Below, in pieces: positions 1 through 8,668 of a DNA stretch of 64,000 nucleotides. Under the pieces are notes generated by a model. That model saw only the letters and a program-made list of their open reading frames with translations, was not told the origin of the DNA and ran no database searches. The stretch's first letter is position 1. Each line of letters starts with the position of its first letter. Both the position numbers and the translations under genes were made by a program. The DNA is from Clostridiales bacterium (lineage in GTDB: Bacteria; Bacillota; Clostridia; Peptostreptococcales; Acidaminobacteraceae), in contig JAEIOD010000007.1 of the NCBI GenBank assembly GCA_016342415.1, positions 62,001-126,000 of the forward strand, given 5' to 3'.

Positions 1-2
1 AC

Positions 3-314
3 AAAAGATTTCCATTTGAAATCACATTGAATATTGAAGAATTATACAAACAGGATGATGTGAAAATTGAAGATATAAATGAAGAATTCCAAGTTGTAAA
101 TATTTCGAAATCAGGTTTAGGATTTGCTTGCGAGCACGAATTGCCACTCGATTTTTATTTCAATGCTAAAATTACAATTGATGAGGATAAGTTCTTTTTC
201 ACTGTGTTAAAAATTATTCGTCAGGTTAAAGAAGGTACAGAATTCCACTATGGTTGCGAGTTTGTAGGACTTGCTGATATTTTATCGAATACAATTGAGG
301 ATTTAGAAGATTAA
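3..314 (+). CDS. PilZ domain protein, 5'-truncated by window edge
   Basis: The reading frame is open from nucleotide 3 and has no start codon of its own: a TTG at 27 is possible but lies inside the conserved part. The visible protein starts KRFPFEITLNIEE, which resembles the basic RxxxR-type c-di-GMP-binding entry of PilZ domains. It continues with the typical 'NISKSGLGF' turn (N-x-S-x-x-G) and a beta-rich C-terminus (YGCEFVGL). PilZ proteins are cytosolic c-di-GMP receptors. Which output this one controls cannot be told because the N-terminus lies outside the window. It ends 41 nt before rlmN. Confidence 0.75.
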   Translation, partial: KRFPFEITLNIEELYKQDDVKIEDINEEFQVVNISKSGLGFACEHELPLDFYFNAKITIDEDKFFFTVLKIIRQVKEGTEFHYGCEFVGLADILSNTIEDLED

Positions 315-355
315 GGGTTACTTTTGTAACTCTTTTGTTGTTTAGAAAGGGAAAA

Positions 356-1390
356 ATGAAAATAAGCTTAAGAGAACATGATTTAGACAGTGTTGTAGAA
401 ATTATGAAAAAAGAGAAGATTCCTGGATTTAGAGGAAAACAAATATTTGAATGGATGATTAAAGGCGTTTCTTCATTTGATGAAATGAATAATATTCCCA
501 AAGCTTTAAAAGAACAATTAGAAGAAAAATTTGAAGTTTCCAATATGTCTGTAGTTGAGAAGTTGGAATCGAAATCAGATGGTACAAAAAAATATCTAAT
601 GCAATTAACTGATGGTAATATCATAGAATGTGTTTTTATGAAATATAGACATGGTAATACAATTTGCATTTCAACACAGGTTGGTTGTAAAATGAAATGC
701 TCATTCTGTGCTTCTACGCTTCATGGTTTGAGTCGTCAATTAACAGCTGGTGAAATGCTTGGACAAATATTAACTGTACAACATGAAACTGGTGAACGTA
801 TTTCAAATGTTGTGTTGATGGGAAGTGGTGAGCCGCTTGACAATTACGATGAAGTAATGAGATTTTTAAAATTGGTCAATCATCCTAAAGGGCTTAATAT
901 AGGGATGAGATCAATTACAATTTCTACATGCGGATTGGTGCCTGGAATCGAAAAACTCATGTTAGAGAAGCTACAAATAACTTTAGCAATATCATTACAT
1001 GCAACAGATAATGATAAAAGAAGTAAATTGATGCCTATTAATAAAAAGTATCCAATTGAAATGCTATTGGCAGTTTGTAAAAAATATACGAATTCTACAG
1101 GCCGAAGAATTACATTTGAGTATGCATTAATAGCGGGTGAAAACGATTCGAAAGAAGAAGCTGAAAATTTAGGCTTTATACTACGCAATATACATTGTCA
1201 TGTGAATCTAATACCGATAAATCCAGTGATTGAAAAGAGTTTTAAAGCCACTTCACTGGACAATGCGAAAGCATTCCAAACCGTCTTAAAAAGATACAAT
1301 ATTGAAGCTACAATTAGACGTGAATTGGGTGGAGACATCGATGCAGCATGCGGACAACTTAGAAATAAGCATATTAATCCGACATTGTAA
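356..1390 (+). CDS. rlmN: Dual-specificity 23S rRNA A2503 / tRNA A37 C2-methyltransferase RlmN
   Basis: Radical-SAM methyltransferase that methylates C2 of A2503 in 23S rRNA (and A37 in some tRNAs). The protein of 344 residues carries the CxxxCxxC cluster motif in 'CKMKCSFC', the downstream 'MGSGEPLDNYD' glycine-rich SAM region and the C-terminal 'DAACGQLR' cysteine that acts in catalysis in the RlmN family. I choose the ATG at 356 behind GAAAGGG. An in-frame TTG at 335 would add seven residues but has no ribosome binding site. The length fits the family (about 340-370). A weak hairpin follows the gene. Confidence 0.96.
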   Translation: MKISLREHDLDSVVEIMKKEKIPGFRGKQIFEWMIKGVSSFDEMNNIPKALKEQLEEKFEVSNMSVVEKLESKSDGTKKYLMQLTDGNIIECVFMKYRHGNTICISTQVGCKMKCSFCASTLHGLSRQLTAGEMLGQILTVQHETGERISNVVLMGSGEPLDNYDEVMRFLKLVNHPKGLNIGMRSITISTCGLVPGIEKLMLEKLQITLAISLHATDNDKRSKLMPINKKYPIEMLLAVCKKYTNSTGRRITFEYALIAGENDSKEEAENLGFILRNIHCHVNLIPINPVIEKSFKATSLDNAKAFQTVLKRYNIEATIRRELGGDIDAACGQLRNKHINPTL

Positions 1391-1404
1391 TAAATATACA
1401 AAAC

Positions 1405-1425
1405 GCCCACTGTTTTATTGTGGGC
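1405..1425 (+). terminator. Weak hairpin after rlmN
   Basis: GCCCAC (1405-1410) and GTGGGC (1420-1425) form a 6-bp stem with a 9-nt loop just after the rlmN stop. On the plus strand it is followed by AATCTAAAAAA rather than a T-run, so intrinsic termination is doubtful. It may instead stabilise the mRNA end. Confidence 0.35.
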
Positions 1426-1550
1426 AATCTAAAAAAGTCAGAATATTTGATGAATTTAGAAGGGTTTATTTATTGGATGTCGTATAATATATATATGAAA
1501 ATGATTTGGTTTTTAATTTCATTCTACCAAGAATAAAGGAGGAAATAACT

Positions 1551-1973
1551 ATGGTTAAAATTTTAGCAGGCAAAGAGGGGTCAGGAAAAACAAAGCATTT
1601 ACTAAAAATGGCGAATGAGAAGGTTGCTTCGACAACTGGAAATATAGTTTATCTTGATAGCGACAAGCGCCATATTTATGATTTGAAACATGAAATAAGA
1701 TTTTTGAACATGGAAGAGTTCCCAATAGAAAAACCGGATGAATTTGTTGGATTCTTATGTGGTATTATCTCAAATGATTATGACATCGAAACCATCTTTG
1801 TGGATGGCCTTTATAATATGGTAGATATGAATGAAATAGATGCACTAACGTGCATTAATAAATTAGAATACATTGCGAAAAAATTTGATATTGAGTTTAG
1901 AATTGGTATGAATTACACAGGAAAAGAAATATCACCTGAAATTCAAAAATATGTTTTTAATCCTGAAGACTAA
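1551..1973 (+). CDS. Small P-loop NTP-binding protein of unknown function
   Basis: A protein of 140 residues with a Walker A motif near the N-terminus (GKEGSGKTK, about residues 6-14) and a likely Walker B strand (ETIFVDGLYN, about residue 83). The ATG at 1551 is preceded by AAAGGAGG, which decides the start; an in-frame start at 1506 has no such site. The shape recalls the first P-loop half of AddB-type nuclease subunits or other small RecA-like ATPases, but no helicase motifs follow and I do not recognise the family. It is a monocistronic unit with its own terminator. Confidence 0.7.
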   Translation: MVKILAGKEGSGKTKHLLKMANEKVASTTGNIVYLDSDKRHIYDLKHEIRFLNMEEFPIEKPDEFVGFLCGIISNDYDIETIFVDGLYNMVDMNEIDALTCINKLEYIAKKFDIEFRIGMNYTGKEISPEIQKYVFNPED

Positions 1974-1979
1974 AACACT

Positions 1980-2007
1980 AAAAAGTTCCTATTAGGAACT
2001 TTTTTTA
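1980..2007 (+). terminator. Rho-independent terminator
   Basis: AAAAGTTCCTA and TAGGAACTTTT form a near-perfect stem, followed by a T-run at about 2000-2007. It closes the P-loop gene and could also serve the decayed minus-strand gene that ends at 2017. Confidence 0.85.
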
Positions 2008-2016
2008 TTTATGATT

Positions 2017-2856
2017 TTATACAATTTCAATATCATATTGATGTGAAAGACTATATAATTCTTTCAGCGTGGTTTCATAATCTTTTCCTCGTTTGTAAAT
2101 CCGATCTGTGGTCATGGCATCAAAACTGTCCACAACAGCTAATATTCTTCCGAGTAAAGAAATTTCAGTGTCCTTTAAACCTTTCGGATATCCACTACCA
2201 TCTAATCTTTCATGATGCAAAATAAGAAGGCCTGCCACTTCTATATCTAGTGACTCTTTGATAATATCATATCCATGTATAACATGTTTTTTCATAGTAG
2301 AATATTCTTCATGGGTAAGTTTGTCAGATTAGTTTAGAATGTGATTGGATATTTTGATTTAGAAACATCGTGACAATAGGCTGACAAAGGCAACTTTTTT
2401 AAGTCGGAATCTTTTAAATTCATATACTTACCAATCTCATTGACCAGTCTTTTAACATGCTTGTAATGTTCAAAAGTGTAATGATCATTTATTTGAATTG
2501 ATTCAAGTTTCTCAGCTAAAATTTCATTGAAATTATTAGCCGTTTCATATTCTCCGGTATTTAGAAGAAATAAAGAGAATAACTGTGTCTTCTAATGCTT
2601 TCAAACCATAATTTTCAGAAGCGCGTTTGGCATCAAAATAATCATATGGATTGTAGATATCATCTTGAAATTCGATTTGACCTTTTACTATATAATAGAA
2701 CTCATATGTATCTGGATGCAATGAGGGATTGATAAAAAACATACTGTTCCGACCGAGTTCGTATGGAATGATTTCCGTGCCATCTCCAACACCTAATAAA
2801 TTAACAAGAGGTTAGAAGTTGGTTATTAGTGTTGATGACTTATAAAAATTTACCAT
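2017..2856 (-). pseudogene. Decayed cupin + HD-GYP c-di-GMP phosphodiesterase-like gene
   Basis: A good ribosome binding site (AAGGAG) precedes ATG at 2856. The frame runs MVNFYKSSTLITNF, hits an in-frame TAA at 2814-2812, then continues in the same frame through a small cupin-like sensor region to about 2545. After a frameshift near 2550 an HD domain becomes readable in another frame ('FEHYKHVKRLV', 'AYCHDVSK'). Near 2346 the frame shifts again, and a TAA near 2330 sits where family members have a lysine before 'DKLTHEEY'. The C-terminus 'HHERLDGSGYPKGL' is the HD-GYP signature. Two nonsense codons and two frameshifts make a functional product very unlikely. Confidence 0.85.
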
Positions 2857-2970
2857 GAAAGATGATCTCCTTGAATGTATTATATTACAAATGTTTTTCT
2901 TGAATTAGTATGAAAGTTATAGCTTATGAATGTTGTAATAATGTATAATAAAGTAAGAAAAGAGGTGGAA

Positions 2971-3957
2971 ATGAAGGGGAAAAATAATTCTATTACAGAT
3001 GTACCAGGCGTTTTAGTTGGACATGCTACATTGGTTGATGGTGATATACAAACGGGCGTAACAGCTATATTGCCAAAATCCTACAATTGGTTTAGGGAAA
3101 AAACAAGAGCAACATGTCATGTCATCAATGGATTTGGAAAGTCTATAGGTTTAACTCAAATTGAAGAATTATGTACTTTAGAAACACCGATTTTATTAAC
3201 CAACACCTTAAGTGCAGCTCATACTGCAGACTGTTTGATCAAGTTTATGTTATCTCACTTTGATGAGATAGGTGGTACAATTGGGACTGTAAATCCTGTA
3301 GTTTGTGAGTGTAATGACGGGTATTTAAATAATATTAGAAAACAAGTAATCACCGAACGTCATGTTTTAACCGCATTAAATAACGCTTCGGTTGACTTTG
3401 AAAGAGGAGCTGTTGGAGCGGGACGAGGCATGAGTTGTTATCAATTAAAAGGTGGTATTGGAACCGCTTCTAGAGTCCTTGAATTAGAGGATAAGTCATA
3501 CACCATTGGTGGGCTGGTACTTTGCAATATGGGACGATTAGAAGATTTGATCTATCAAGGTAAACCTATTGGAGTAGAATTAAAAGAAAAAATAGAAGCT
3601 CTTGAAGAAAGAGACAATGGTTCTATTATCATGATACTAGCAACGGATCTTCCACTCGAATCACATCAATTGAAACGAATGACTAAAAGAGCAGTAGCAG
3701 GACTTTCAAGAACAGGGACTTTCATTGGACATGGAAGTGGAGATATAGTTATAGGTTTTACAACAGACAGTCCAGTTACTTCAAAGGCTTATGCGGTTAC
3801 AACTCCTAGAGAAATCTTACATGATAGCTATATGGATGATGTGTTTAGAGGAGCTGTAGAAGTCATTGAAGAATCCATTATCGATGCATTAATGGAAGCT
3901 GATGAAGTGACAGGATTTAGTGGACATAACAGAAAAGCACTTAAAAATTTGTTATAG
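2971..3957 (+). CDS. P1 family (DmpA-type) aminopeptidase/amidase
   Basis: A self-cleaving N-terminal-nucleophile peptidase of the DmpA/BapA family, 328 residues. Recognisable blocks are 'ITDVPGVLVGH' at the N-terminus, 'GAVGAGRGMSCYQLKGGIGTAS', and the autoprocessing region 'DNGSIIMILATDLPL', in which the serine after NG is the expected nucleophile. These are followed by 'GLSRTGTFIGHGSGDIVIGF'. The family releases N-terminal D- or beta-amino acids or small amides; the substrate here is unknown. The start is ATG 2971 behind AGAGGTGG; the in-frame ATG at 2926 lacks a ribosome binding site. Confidence 0.9.
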   Translation: MKGKNNSITDVPGVLVGHATLVDGDIQTGVTAILPKSYNWFREKTRATCHVINGFGKSIGLTQIEELCTLETPILLTNTLSAAHTADCLIKFMLSHFDEIGGTIGTVNPVVCECNDGYLNNIRKQVITERHVLTALNNASVDFERGAVGAGRGMSCYQLKGGIGTASRVLELEDKSYTIGGLVLCNMGRLEDLIYQGKPIGVELKEKIEALEERDNGSIIMILATDLPLESHQLKRMTKRAVAGLSRTGTFIGHGSGDIVIGFTTDSPVTSKAYAVTTPREILHDSYMDDVFRGAVEVIEESIIDALMEADEVTGFSGHNRKALKNLL

Positions 3958-3973
3958 CGCCTAAAGGCGCTAT
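3954..3973. terminator. Convergent hairpin between peptidase and small minus-strand gene
   Basis: ATAGCGCC and GGCGCTAT form an 8-bp perfect stem with a TAAA loop. It overlaps the stop codon of the upstream gene and abuts the stop of the minus-strand gene. T-runs are short on both sides, so its efficiency is uncertain. Confidence 0.55.
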
Positions 3974-4213
3974 TTATAAGAATTTCTTCCCAAGATATTT
4001 TCTGATAAGCTCTTCATCACTAAAGTTATCTAAAAGCATTTGTTTTTGAGTCTCTTCAAAGATAACCATAACTTCAGCTTTACCTGCTTTAAATGGTTTA
4101 ATAACAGTATCTTCACGTACTTCTCTGACTTTGTTATCATGGTGTCTAATTTTTTCGAACTCTACAGTGTATATTGAACCACTGATACCAATGACCTTTG
4201 TATATCGTTTCAT
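3974..4213 (-). CDS. Small conserved-looking protein of unknown function
   Basis: Seventy-nine residues starting MKRYTKVIGISGSIYTVEFEK, charged and without membrane segments or cysteines, with a helical C-terminus (FSDEELIRKYLGKKFL). A textbook CTTAAGGAGG site 6-7 nt before ATG 4213 and a terminator hairpin on its 3' side support real expression. I do not recognise the family. It is transcribed away from the Usp-like gene, so the 145-nt gap 4214-4358 must hold two promoters. Confidence 0.65.
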   Translation of the reverse strand: MKRYTKVIGISGSIYTVEFEKIRHHDNKVREVREDTVIKPFKAGKAEVMVIFEETQKQMLLDNFSDEELIRKYLGKKFL

Positions 4214-4358
4214 AAAATCCTCCTTAAGTTGGATAGGTAATCATAAGTAGATGTATTAGTATATTAAAAATAGATAAATCTTTATAGTCTATAGAATGTT
4301 TACTTATAAATTGTAGTATAATATACTCACATAAGCAAGTTATGTTTTTGGAGGATGT

Positions 4359-4754
4359 ATGGAGAACAAAAAAATAATGGTATGTGTGACACAACAAAAG
4401 CTATGTAAAAGGTTAATTGAAAGAGCGCACACTTTAAAACAACATGAAGAGGATGAATTGTTTGTGATTCATGTTGTCAAGGAAAATTGGAAATATTTCG
4501 GGCAGTTAAAAGAGTCGGACGCATTAGAGTATTTGTTTGAAAGTGCAAAAGAATATGGCGCTACTTTAAATGTATTCAAAGCTAAAGACATTGAAGGGAC
4601 GCTTGCAAATTTTGCAGAAAAAGAAAGTGTTGATATGATTGTTATGGGTGAATCACTTGAATCAAGTCAACAGCAAAATATGATTAATCGTCTACAAGAT
4701 AAAACTCAAAAACAAGTCATATTTGAGATTGTATCACAGGATTATGAATCTTAA
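4359..4754 (+). CDS. Universal-stress-protein-like protein (KdpD-type Usp domain)
   Basis: A single Usp-like Rossmann domain of 131 residues. It opens with a 'KIMVCVTQQKLCKRLIERA' first strand and P-loop-like turn, has 'ELFVIHVVKENW' as the second strand, and 'ESVDMIVMGESLESS' as the strand preceding the nucleotide-binding turn. It most resembles the free-standing Usp domain found in KdpD sensor kinases. No kinase or potassium-transport gene is nearby. It is preceded by GGAGG, with a strong terminator directly downstream. Confidence 0.7.
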   Translation: MENKKIMVCVTQQKLCKRLIERAHTLKQHEEDELFVIHVVKENWKYFGQLKESDALEYLFESAKEYGATLNVFKAKDIEGTLANFAEKESVDMIVMGESLESSQQQNMINRLQDKTQKQVIFEIVSQDYES

Positions 4755-4758
4755 ACAG

Positions 4759-4785
4759 AATGGGCAGAGGCCCATTTTTTCTTTT
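4759..4785 (+). terminator. Rho-independent terminator
   Basis: AATGGGC / GCCCATT stem with an AGAG loop and a T-rich tail (4775-4785) directly after the Usp-like gene. Confidence 0.85.
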
Positions 4786-4842
4786 GTTTGAGAATAGGAC
4801 TTGAAAAGTTAGAGACTATGATATAATGTATACGAGGTGCTT

Positions 4843-5787
4843 ATGGAAAGATACAATAAATATTCGAGTTATTTAAAAGATTTATATGGTGAAAAAGTAT
4901 ATAAAATTCCAGTTAATTTGCCGTTGACCTGTCCGAATAGAGATGGTGAAGTTGCTCATGGTGGATGTACTTTTTGTGGTGAGGTGGCGACTGGATTTGA
5001 AGCTTTAGACAATGATTTATCCGTTAGAACTCAATTAGAAACCAACATAGAAAAAATGACAAAGAGATATAAGGCAAAAAAGTATATCGCTTATTTTCAA
5101 AATTTCACGAATACTTATCTGCCTTTAAATGAGTTTAAAACTTATTTAGAAGAAGCTTGTATTGAAGATGTAGTTGAAATCTGTATATCTTCTAGACCGG
5201 ACTGCATCAATGATGCTTATTTAGAGATATTAAAAGATATTGAAAGTAGATTCAGTGTAAATATTTCAGTGGAACTTGGTCTTCAGAGTATGGATCATAA
5301 AACATTGAGTCAAATCAATAGAGGCCATTCATTAGCAGAGTTTATTGATGCTGTGATGCGAATAAAAAAATATGGTTTTAAAGTCGGAGTACATTTGATT
5401 TTAAACTTGCCTTGGGATGATTTAGAAGATACAATTGAAACGGCTAAAGTGATGAGTGCTCTAGATATAGATCTTATAAAAATACACTCACTTTATATTC
5501 TTAAAAATACAAAAATGGGTGATGATTATTTAAATAATGCCTTTACTGTGGAAAGTGTAGACAGTTATGTGGATAAAGTGGTTTCTTTCATTAGTTATAC
5601 ACAATCTAAGGTTGCATTCCAAAGACTTCTGGGGAGAGCTCCAAAAGAGGAAACATTGTTCTGTAATTGGAATATGAGTTGGTGGAAGATACAGGATATG
5701 ATTGAAATGAAATTGGAAAACTCAAATATCGTTCAAGGTGATCATTGTGACTACTTAAATGGTAAAGCCGTTAAAAAGTTTATCTAG
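4843..5787 (+). CDS. TIGR01212-family radical SAM protein (YtqA-like)
   Basis: A protein of 314 residues whose cluster motif is the spaced type 'CPNRDGEVAHGGCTFC' (C-x12-CxxC), characteristic of the YtqA/YhcC branch of radical-SAM proteins. Further family blocks are 'YFQNFTNTYLP', 'SSRPDCINDAYLEIL', 'VELGLQSMDHKTLSQINRGH' and 'VGVHLILNLPWDD'. Members have been linked to tRNA or RNA modification, but no reaction is securely known to me. The start is placed at ATG 4843 behind CGAGGTG. An in-frame GTG at 4837 would add two residues and overlap the ribosome binding site. Confidence 0.88.
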   Translation: MERYNKYSSYLKDLYGEKVYKIPVNLPLTCPNRDGEVAHGGCTFCGEVATGFEALDNDLSVRTQLETNIEKMTKRYKAKKYIAYFQNFTNTYLPLNEFKTYLEEACIEDVVEICISSRPDCINDAYLEILKDIESRFSVNISVELGLQSMDHKTLSQINRGHSLAEFIDAVMRIKKYGFKVGVHLILNLPWDDLEDTIETAKVMSALDIDLIKIHSLYILKNTKMGDDYLNNAFTVESVDSYVDKVVSFISYTQSKVAFQRLLGRAPKEETLFCNWNMSWWKIQDMIEMKLENSNIVQGDHCDYLNGKAVKKFI

Positions 5788-5863
5788 ACATTTCAAAGTT
5801 GGTGGATTCTTGGTATAATTGGTTTAGTAGATAAAAGAGATTCTGATAATATTGGAGCGATTT

Positions 5864-6685
5864 ATGAATAAAATAAGACAATGGAAAAAGCTTTTGCTAC
5901 CATATGAACAAGCGGTAGGAGAATTAAAAGTAAAATTTAAAGCCATCAGAAAAGAATACAGAGACATGAGCGAATACTCGCCTATAGAATTTGTTACTGG
6001 TAGAGTTAAAAAGATTTCTAGTATTATTGAAAAATCACAACGAAACAATATGGATGAAAGTTTGATTGAAGAAGAAATGGAAGATATCGCTGGTATTCGT
6101 ATCATGTGTCAATTCCAAGATGATATTTATTCTGTAGTTCAAATTATACGTAATCGTGATGGTAAGGATTTAAAAATCGTTTATGAGAAAGATTATATAA
6201 GAAATGAGAAAACAAGTGGCTATAAAAGTTACCATATCATTATTAAATATCCTGTACAAACAGCATATGGTGAAAAAGAGATATTAGCTGAAATACAAAT
6301 AAGAACACTTGCAATGAATTTTTGGGCGACTATTGAACATTCATTGAATTATAAATATAAACAAAACATGCCAGAGAATATTAGAGAACGTCTGAAAGCG
6401 TCTGCTGAAGCAGCTGCTAAACTCGATCTTGAAATGTGTGAAATAAGAAACGAGATCATTAAAGCTCAATTGATGTTTGAAGAAAAATCAAATGTTATAA
6501 GAGATATTGTTGATTCAATTAGAGTATTACATAGTTCTGGAGATCAAGAAGCTGCACTTAACTTCCAAGAGGAATTAGATGATATCTGTAACTCAGGTAA
6601 CCAAGAAGCGCTTGATAACTTACTGTTAAGGATAAAAGAAGTTTTACCTCAGTATCAATTATTCAGTAAAATGAAATTAGATTAG
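5864..6685 (+). CDS. Small alarmone synthetase (RelQ/YjbM-type (p)ppGpp synthetase)
   Basis: A protein of 273 residues lacking a hydrolase domain. The synthetase signatures are 'EDIAGIRIMCQFQDDIY', 'KDYIRNEKTSGYKSYHIIIKYP' and 'EIQIRTLAMNFWATIEHSLNYKY'. It transfers pyrophosphate from ATP to GTP or GDP to make (p)ppGpp in the cytosol. The C-terminal part after 'EAAAKLDLEMCEIRNEI' is about 60 residues longer than in the common RelQ form, and its role is unknown. The start is ATG 5864 behind TTGGAG. It is followed by its own terminator, and the metallophosphoesterase begins 38 nt downstream. Confidence 0.9.
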   Translation: MNKIRQWKKLLLPYEQAVGELKVKFKAIRKEYRDMSEYSPIEFVTGRVKKISSIIEKSQRNNMDESLIEEEMEDIAGIRIMCQFQDDIYSVVQIIRNRDGKDLKIVYEKDYIRNEKTSGYKSYHIIIKYPVQTAYGEKEILAEIQIRTLAMNFWATIEHSLNYKYKQNMPENIRERLKASAEAAAKLDLEMCEIRNEIIKAQLMFEEKSNVIRDIVDSIRVLHSSGDQEAALNFQEELDDICNSGNQEALDNLLLRIKEVLPQYQLFSKMKLD

Positions 6686-6706
6686 GAAGCTAAGGCTTCC
6701 TTTCTT
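6684..6706 (+). terminator. Rho-independent terminator
   Basis: AGGAAGC / GCTTCCT stem with a TAAG loop and a T-rich tail, directly after the alarmone synthetase. Confidence 0.8.
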
Positions 6707-6723
6707 TCTGTAAAGGAGAGCAC

Positions 6724-7416
6724 ATGGCTATTTACGCAATAGGTGATTTACACTTAAGCTTATCTGTTGATAAACCAATGGATGTTTTTGGTGACAATTG
6801 GACCGATTATATGGAGAAAATTAAAACCGCTTGGTTAGAGTTGGTTAAACCAGAAGATTATGTGTTATTACCAGGTGATGTTTGCTGGGCTATTAGTTTG
6901 GAAGAAGCCAAGATCGACCTTGCATGGATAGATGCATTACCAGGAAAAAAAATCATTTCTCGTGGCAATCATGATTATTGGTGGGAAACACTAAAAAAAA
7001 TGAATCCGTTGTATGAGTCGATAACATTTATACACAATACTTATACAACTATTGATGGCTGGGCCATATGTGGTAGTAGAGGTTGGTTATCACCAAACGA
7101 TTCAAGTTTTACTGAACAGGATGAGAAGATATACAATCGTGAATGTCATCGTTTGAGAATATCTCTTGATAAAGCTAAGACTGACGGGTATAGTAATATA
7201 CTAGTGATGCTTCATTATCCGCCTACCAATGAAAAAAAAGATGTATCACCTATACAGGAAATATTGGAAGATTATCAGGTAAAACATGTGGTTTATGGTC
7301 ATCTGCATACCCAAATAAGCTGGTCCCATAGCTTGGATGGAGACTACAATAACATCAAGTATTATTTAGTTTCATCGGATTATTTAAATTTTATACCGAA
7401 AAAGATAGACATTTAA
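6724..7416 (+). CDS. Calcineurin-like metallophosphoesterase
   Basis: A protein of 230 residues with the ordered metal-binding motifs of the family: 'IGDLHLS' (D-x-H), 'LLPGDVCWA' (GD), 'ISRGNHDYWW' (GNHD), 'MLHYPP' and 'VYGHLHT' (GHxH). These bind two divalent metals for phosphoester hydrolysis. No signal peptide is seen, so it is cytosolic. The substrate is unknown. AAAGGAG lies 6 nt before the ATG. The preceding gene makes (p)ppGpp, but a terminator separates the two and no functional link is claimed. Confidence 0.88.
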   Translation: MAIYAIGDLHLSLSVDKPMDVFGDNWTDYMEKIKTAWLELVKPEDYVLLPGDVCWAISLEEAKIDLAWIDALPGKKIISRGNHDYWWETLKKMNPLYESITFIHNTYTTIDGWAICGSRGWLSPNDSSFTEQDEKIYNRECHRLRISLDKAKTDGYSNILVMLHYPPTNEKKDVSPIQEILEDYQVKHVVYGHLHTQISWSHSLDGDYNNIKYYLVSSDYLNFIPKKIDI

Positions 7417-7457
7417 GTCATATGAATGTATCATTTTGGTATTAGAATGGAGACAAA

Positions 7458-8006
7458 ATGTTAAAGCAAAAATTAGAAGAATCACTTATTGAGAAGTTTT
7501 TTAAGAATCGTGACGAGTTGATAGACAAGTATGCATGCGGCCAAATGTCTAAAACAGCTTACGTAGAAGAAAATTATAAATTCATTATGAGTTTAAAAAT
7601 GAGTCCCTTTGAAGGGGATTTAAACTATGAACAATGTATTTACAATTATCAGTACTACAACATATTGGCAAAATACTCCAACTTGCAAGCGCAGGAACTT
7701 GAAAATTACGATCCAAAAGGTTCAGATGCTTTTAAAGCAGAAGAGTTTGAGTACTATAAGTACAAAGATCAAGCAACAATCAGTTTGTTGGAATTGGTAA
7801 ATTATGAAAATGTAGATGCTTATTTTATGAATATGCAATCCAACCGATTATGCGGTAAATTGTATGAGGTTGTTTTCAAAGATTTTAATAGAGCGATATT
7901 TCATTCAATGAATCCCAAAATATTGAAATCACTGAGAGACCGACAGGTTTTCAGCCCTGTTTATAAAGATTCAGTGATTCATGCATATGTTAATTCTGTA
8001 TATTAA
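7458..8006 (+). CDS. Uncharacterised Firmicutes-type protein (possibly DUF6648)
   Basis: A soluble, mostly helical protein of 182 residues rich in Tyr and Asn. The N-terminus (MLKQKLEESLIEKFFKNRDEL) is charged. A 'QCIYNYQYYNILAKY' segment and 'SPVYKDSVIHAYVNSVY' at the end are its most distinctive stretches. The architecture and length recall clostridial proteins grouped as DUF6648, but I am not certain of that assignment and no function can be inferred. Expression is supported by a GGAG before ATG 7458 and a strong terminator downstream. Confidence 0.6.
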   Translation: MLKQKLEESLIEKFFKNRDELIDKYACGQMSKTAYVEENYKFIMSLKMSPFEGDLNYEQCIYNYQYYNILAKYSNLQAQELENYDPKGSDAFKAEEFEYYKYKDQATISLLELVNYENVDAYFMNMQSNRLCGKLYEVVFKDFNRAIFHSMNPKILKSLRDRQVFSPVYKDSVIHAYVNSVY

Positions 8007-8032
8007 CCTCAGCTTTTGCTGAGGTTTTGTTT
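8005..8032 (+). terminator. Rho-independent terminator
   Basis: AACCTCAGC / GCTGAGGTT perfect 9-bp stem, TTTT loop, then a T-rich tail. It overlaps the stop codon of the preceding gene. Confidence 0.9.
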
Positions 8033-8079
8033 ATTCGTTTAAACCTTGTGGTATAAATTAGATATCAGGAGGTGATGGT

Positions 8080-8502
8080 ATGAACGAATTTAGTAAATTT
8101 GAAGTTGGGGAAAAGCACGTTTTTCAAAAAAAAATTACTGAAGCTGATGCTGCGCATAACTATGGTACAAAAAAATTGAGCAATTTATTTGCCACACCAG
8201 GACTCGTGGCAATGGTTATTGAAGCAGCGGTTGGATTTATCGATCCAAAACTCTCAGAAGGGTACATTTCGATTGGGAATGAAATTGGTGTGACACATAC
8301 AAAACCAACAAAGGTAGGAGAAACTGTAACGCTGGAAATTGAAGTAAAAGAAATTCATGAAAAGGATGAGTTGCTGTTCTTGACCTTCAAAGCCTTTGAC
8401 GAAATTGGTGAAATTGGCAATGGTGTTCATGTCCGTACAATCGTTAACAGAGAAGCTTTTTTTAAAAGGACAGATGAAAGAGTCAAACAACTTGGTATTT
8501 GA
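8080..8502 (+). CDS. FlK-like acyl-CoA thioesterase (hotdog fold)
   Basis: A hotdog-fold protein of 140 residues like fluoroacetyl-CoA thioesterase FlK. Counterparts of the FlK catalytic triad are visible: Thr in 'LFATPGLVAMVIEAA', Glu in the same helix (IEAA), and His in 'EIGVTHTKPTKVGETV'. The closing strand carries 'GNGVHVRTIVNREAF'. Most family members hydrolyse unidentified short acyl-CoAs rather than fluoroacetyl-CoA. AGGAGGTG precedes ATG 8080, and the gene is monocistronic between two terminators. Confidence 0.82.
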   Translation: MNEFSKFEVGEKHVFQKKITEADAAHNYGTKKLSNLFATPGLVAMVIEAAVGFIDPKLSEGYISIGNEIGVTHTKPTKVGETVTLEIEVKEIHEKDELLFLTFKAFDEIGEIGNGVHVRTIVNREAFFKRTDERVKQLGI

Positions 8503-8533
8503 TGTTGAAAAACTTGTTAACTTTAGTTACACT

Positions 8534-8560
8534 AAAATCAGCTTAAGCTGATTTTTTAGT
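8534..8560 (+). terminator. Rho-independent terminator
   Basis: AAAATCAGCTT / AAGCTGATTTT form a fully palindromic stem followed by TTAGTT. It closes the thioesterase gene. Confidence 0.8.
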
Positions 8561-8668
8561 TGTGTAAGAGCATATTCTATATGATTTATGAAAGTGTTGG
8601 TGTAACCTATTTACATGTAGTGCGAGTTGGAAAGTCTCTTGGAGACATTTTCTTGTAAGGAGAAAAAT

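Noticed and set aside
226-669. Long minus-strand open frame over the PilZ gene and rlmN.
   Set aside because: It runs antisense through two well-supported genes, has no ribosome binding site and no recognisable domain.
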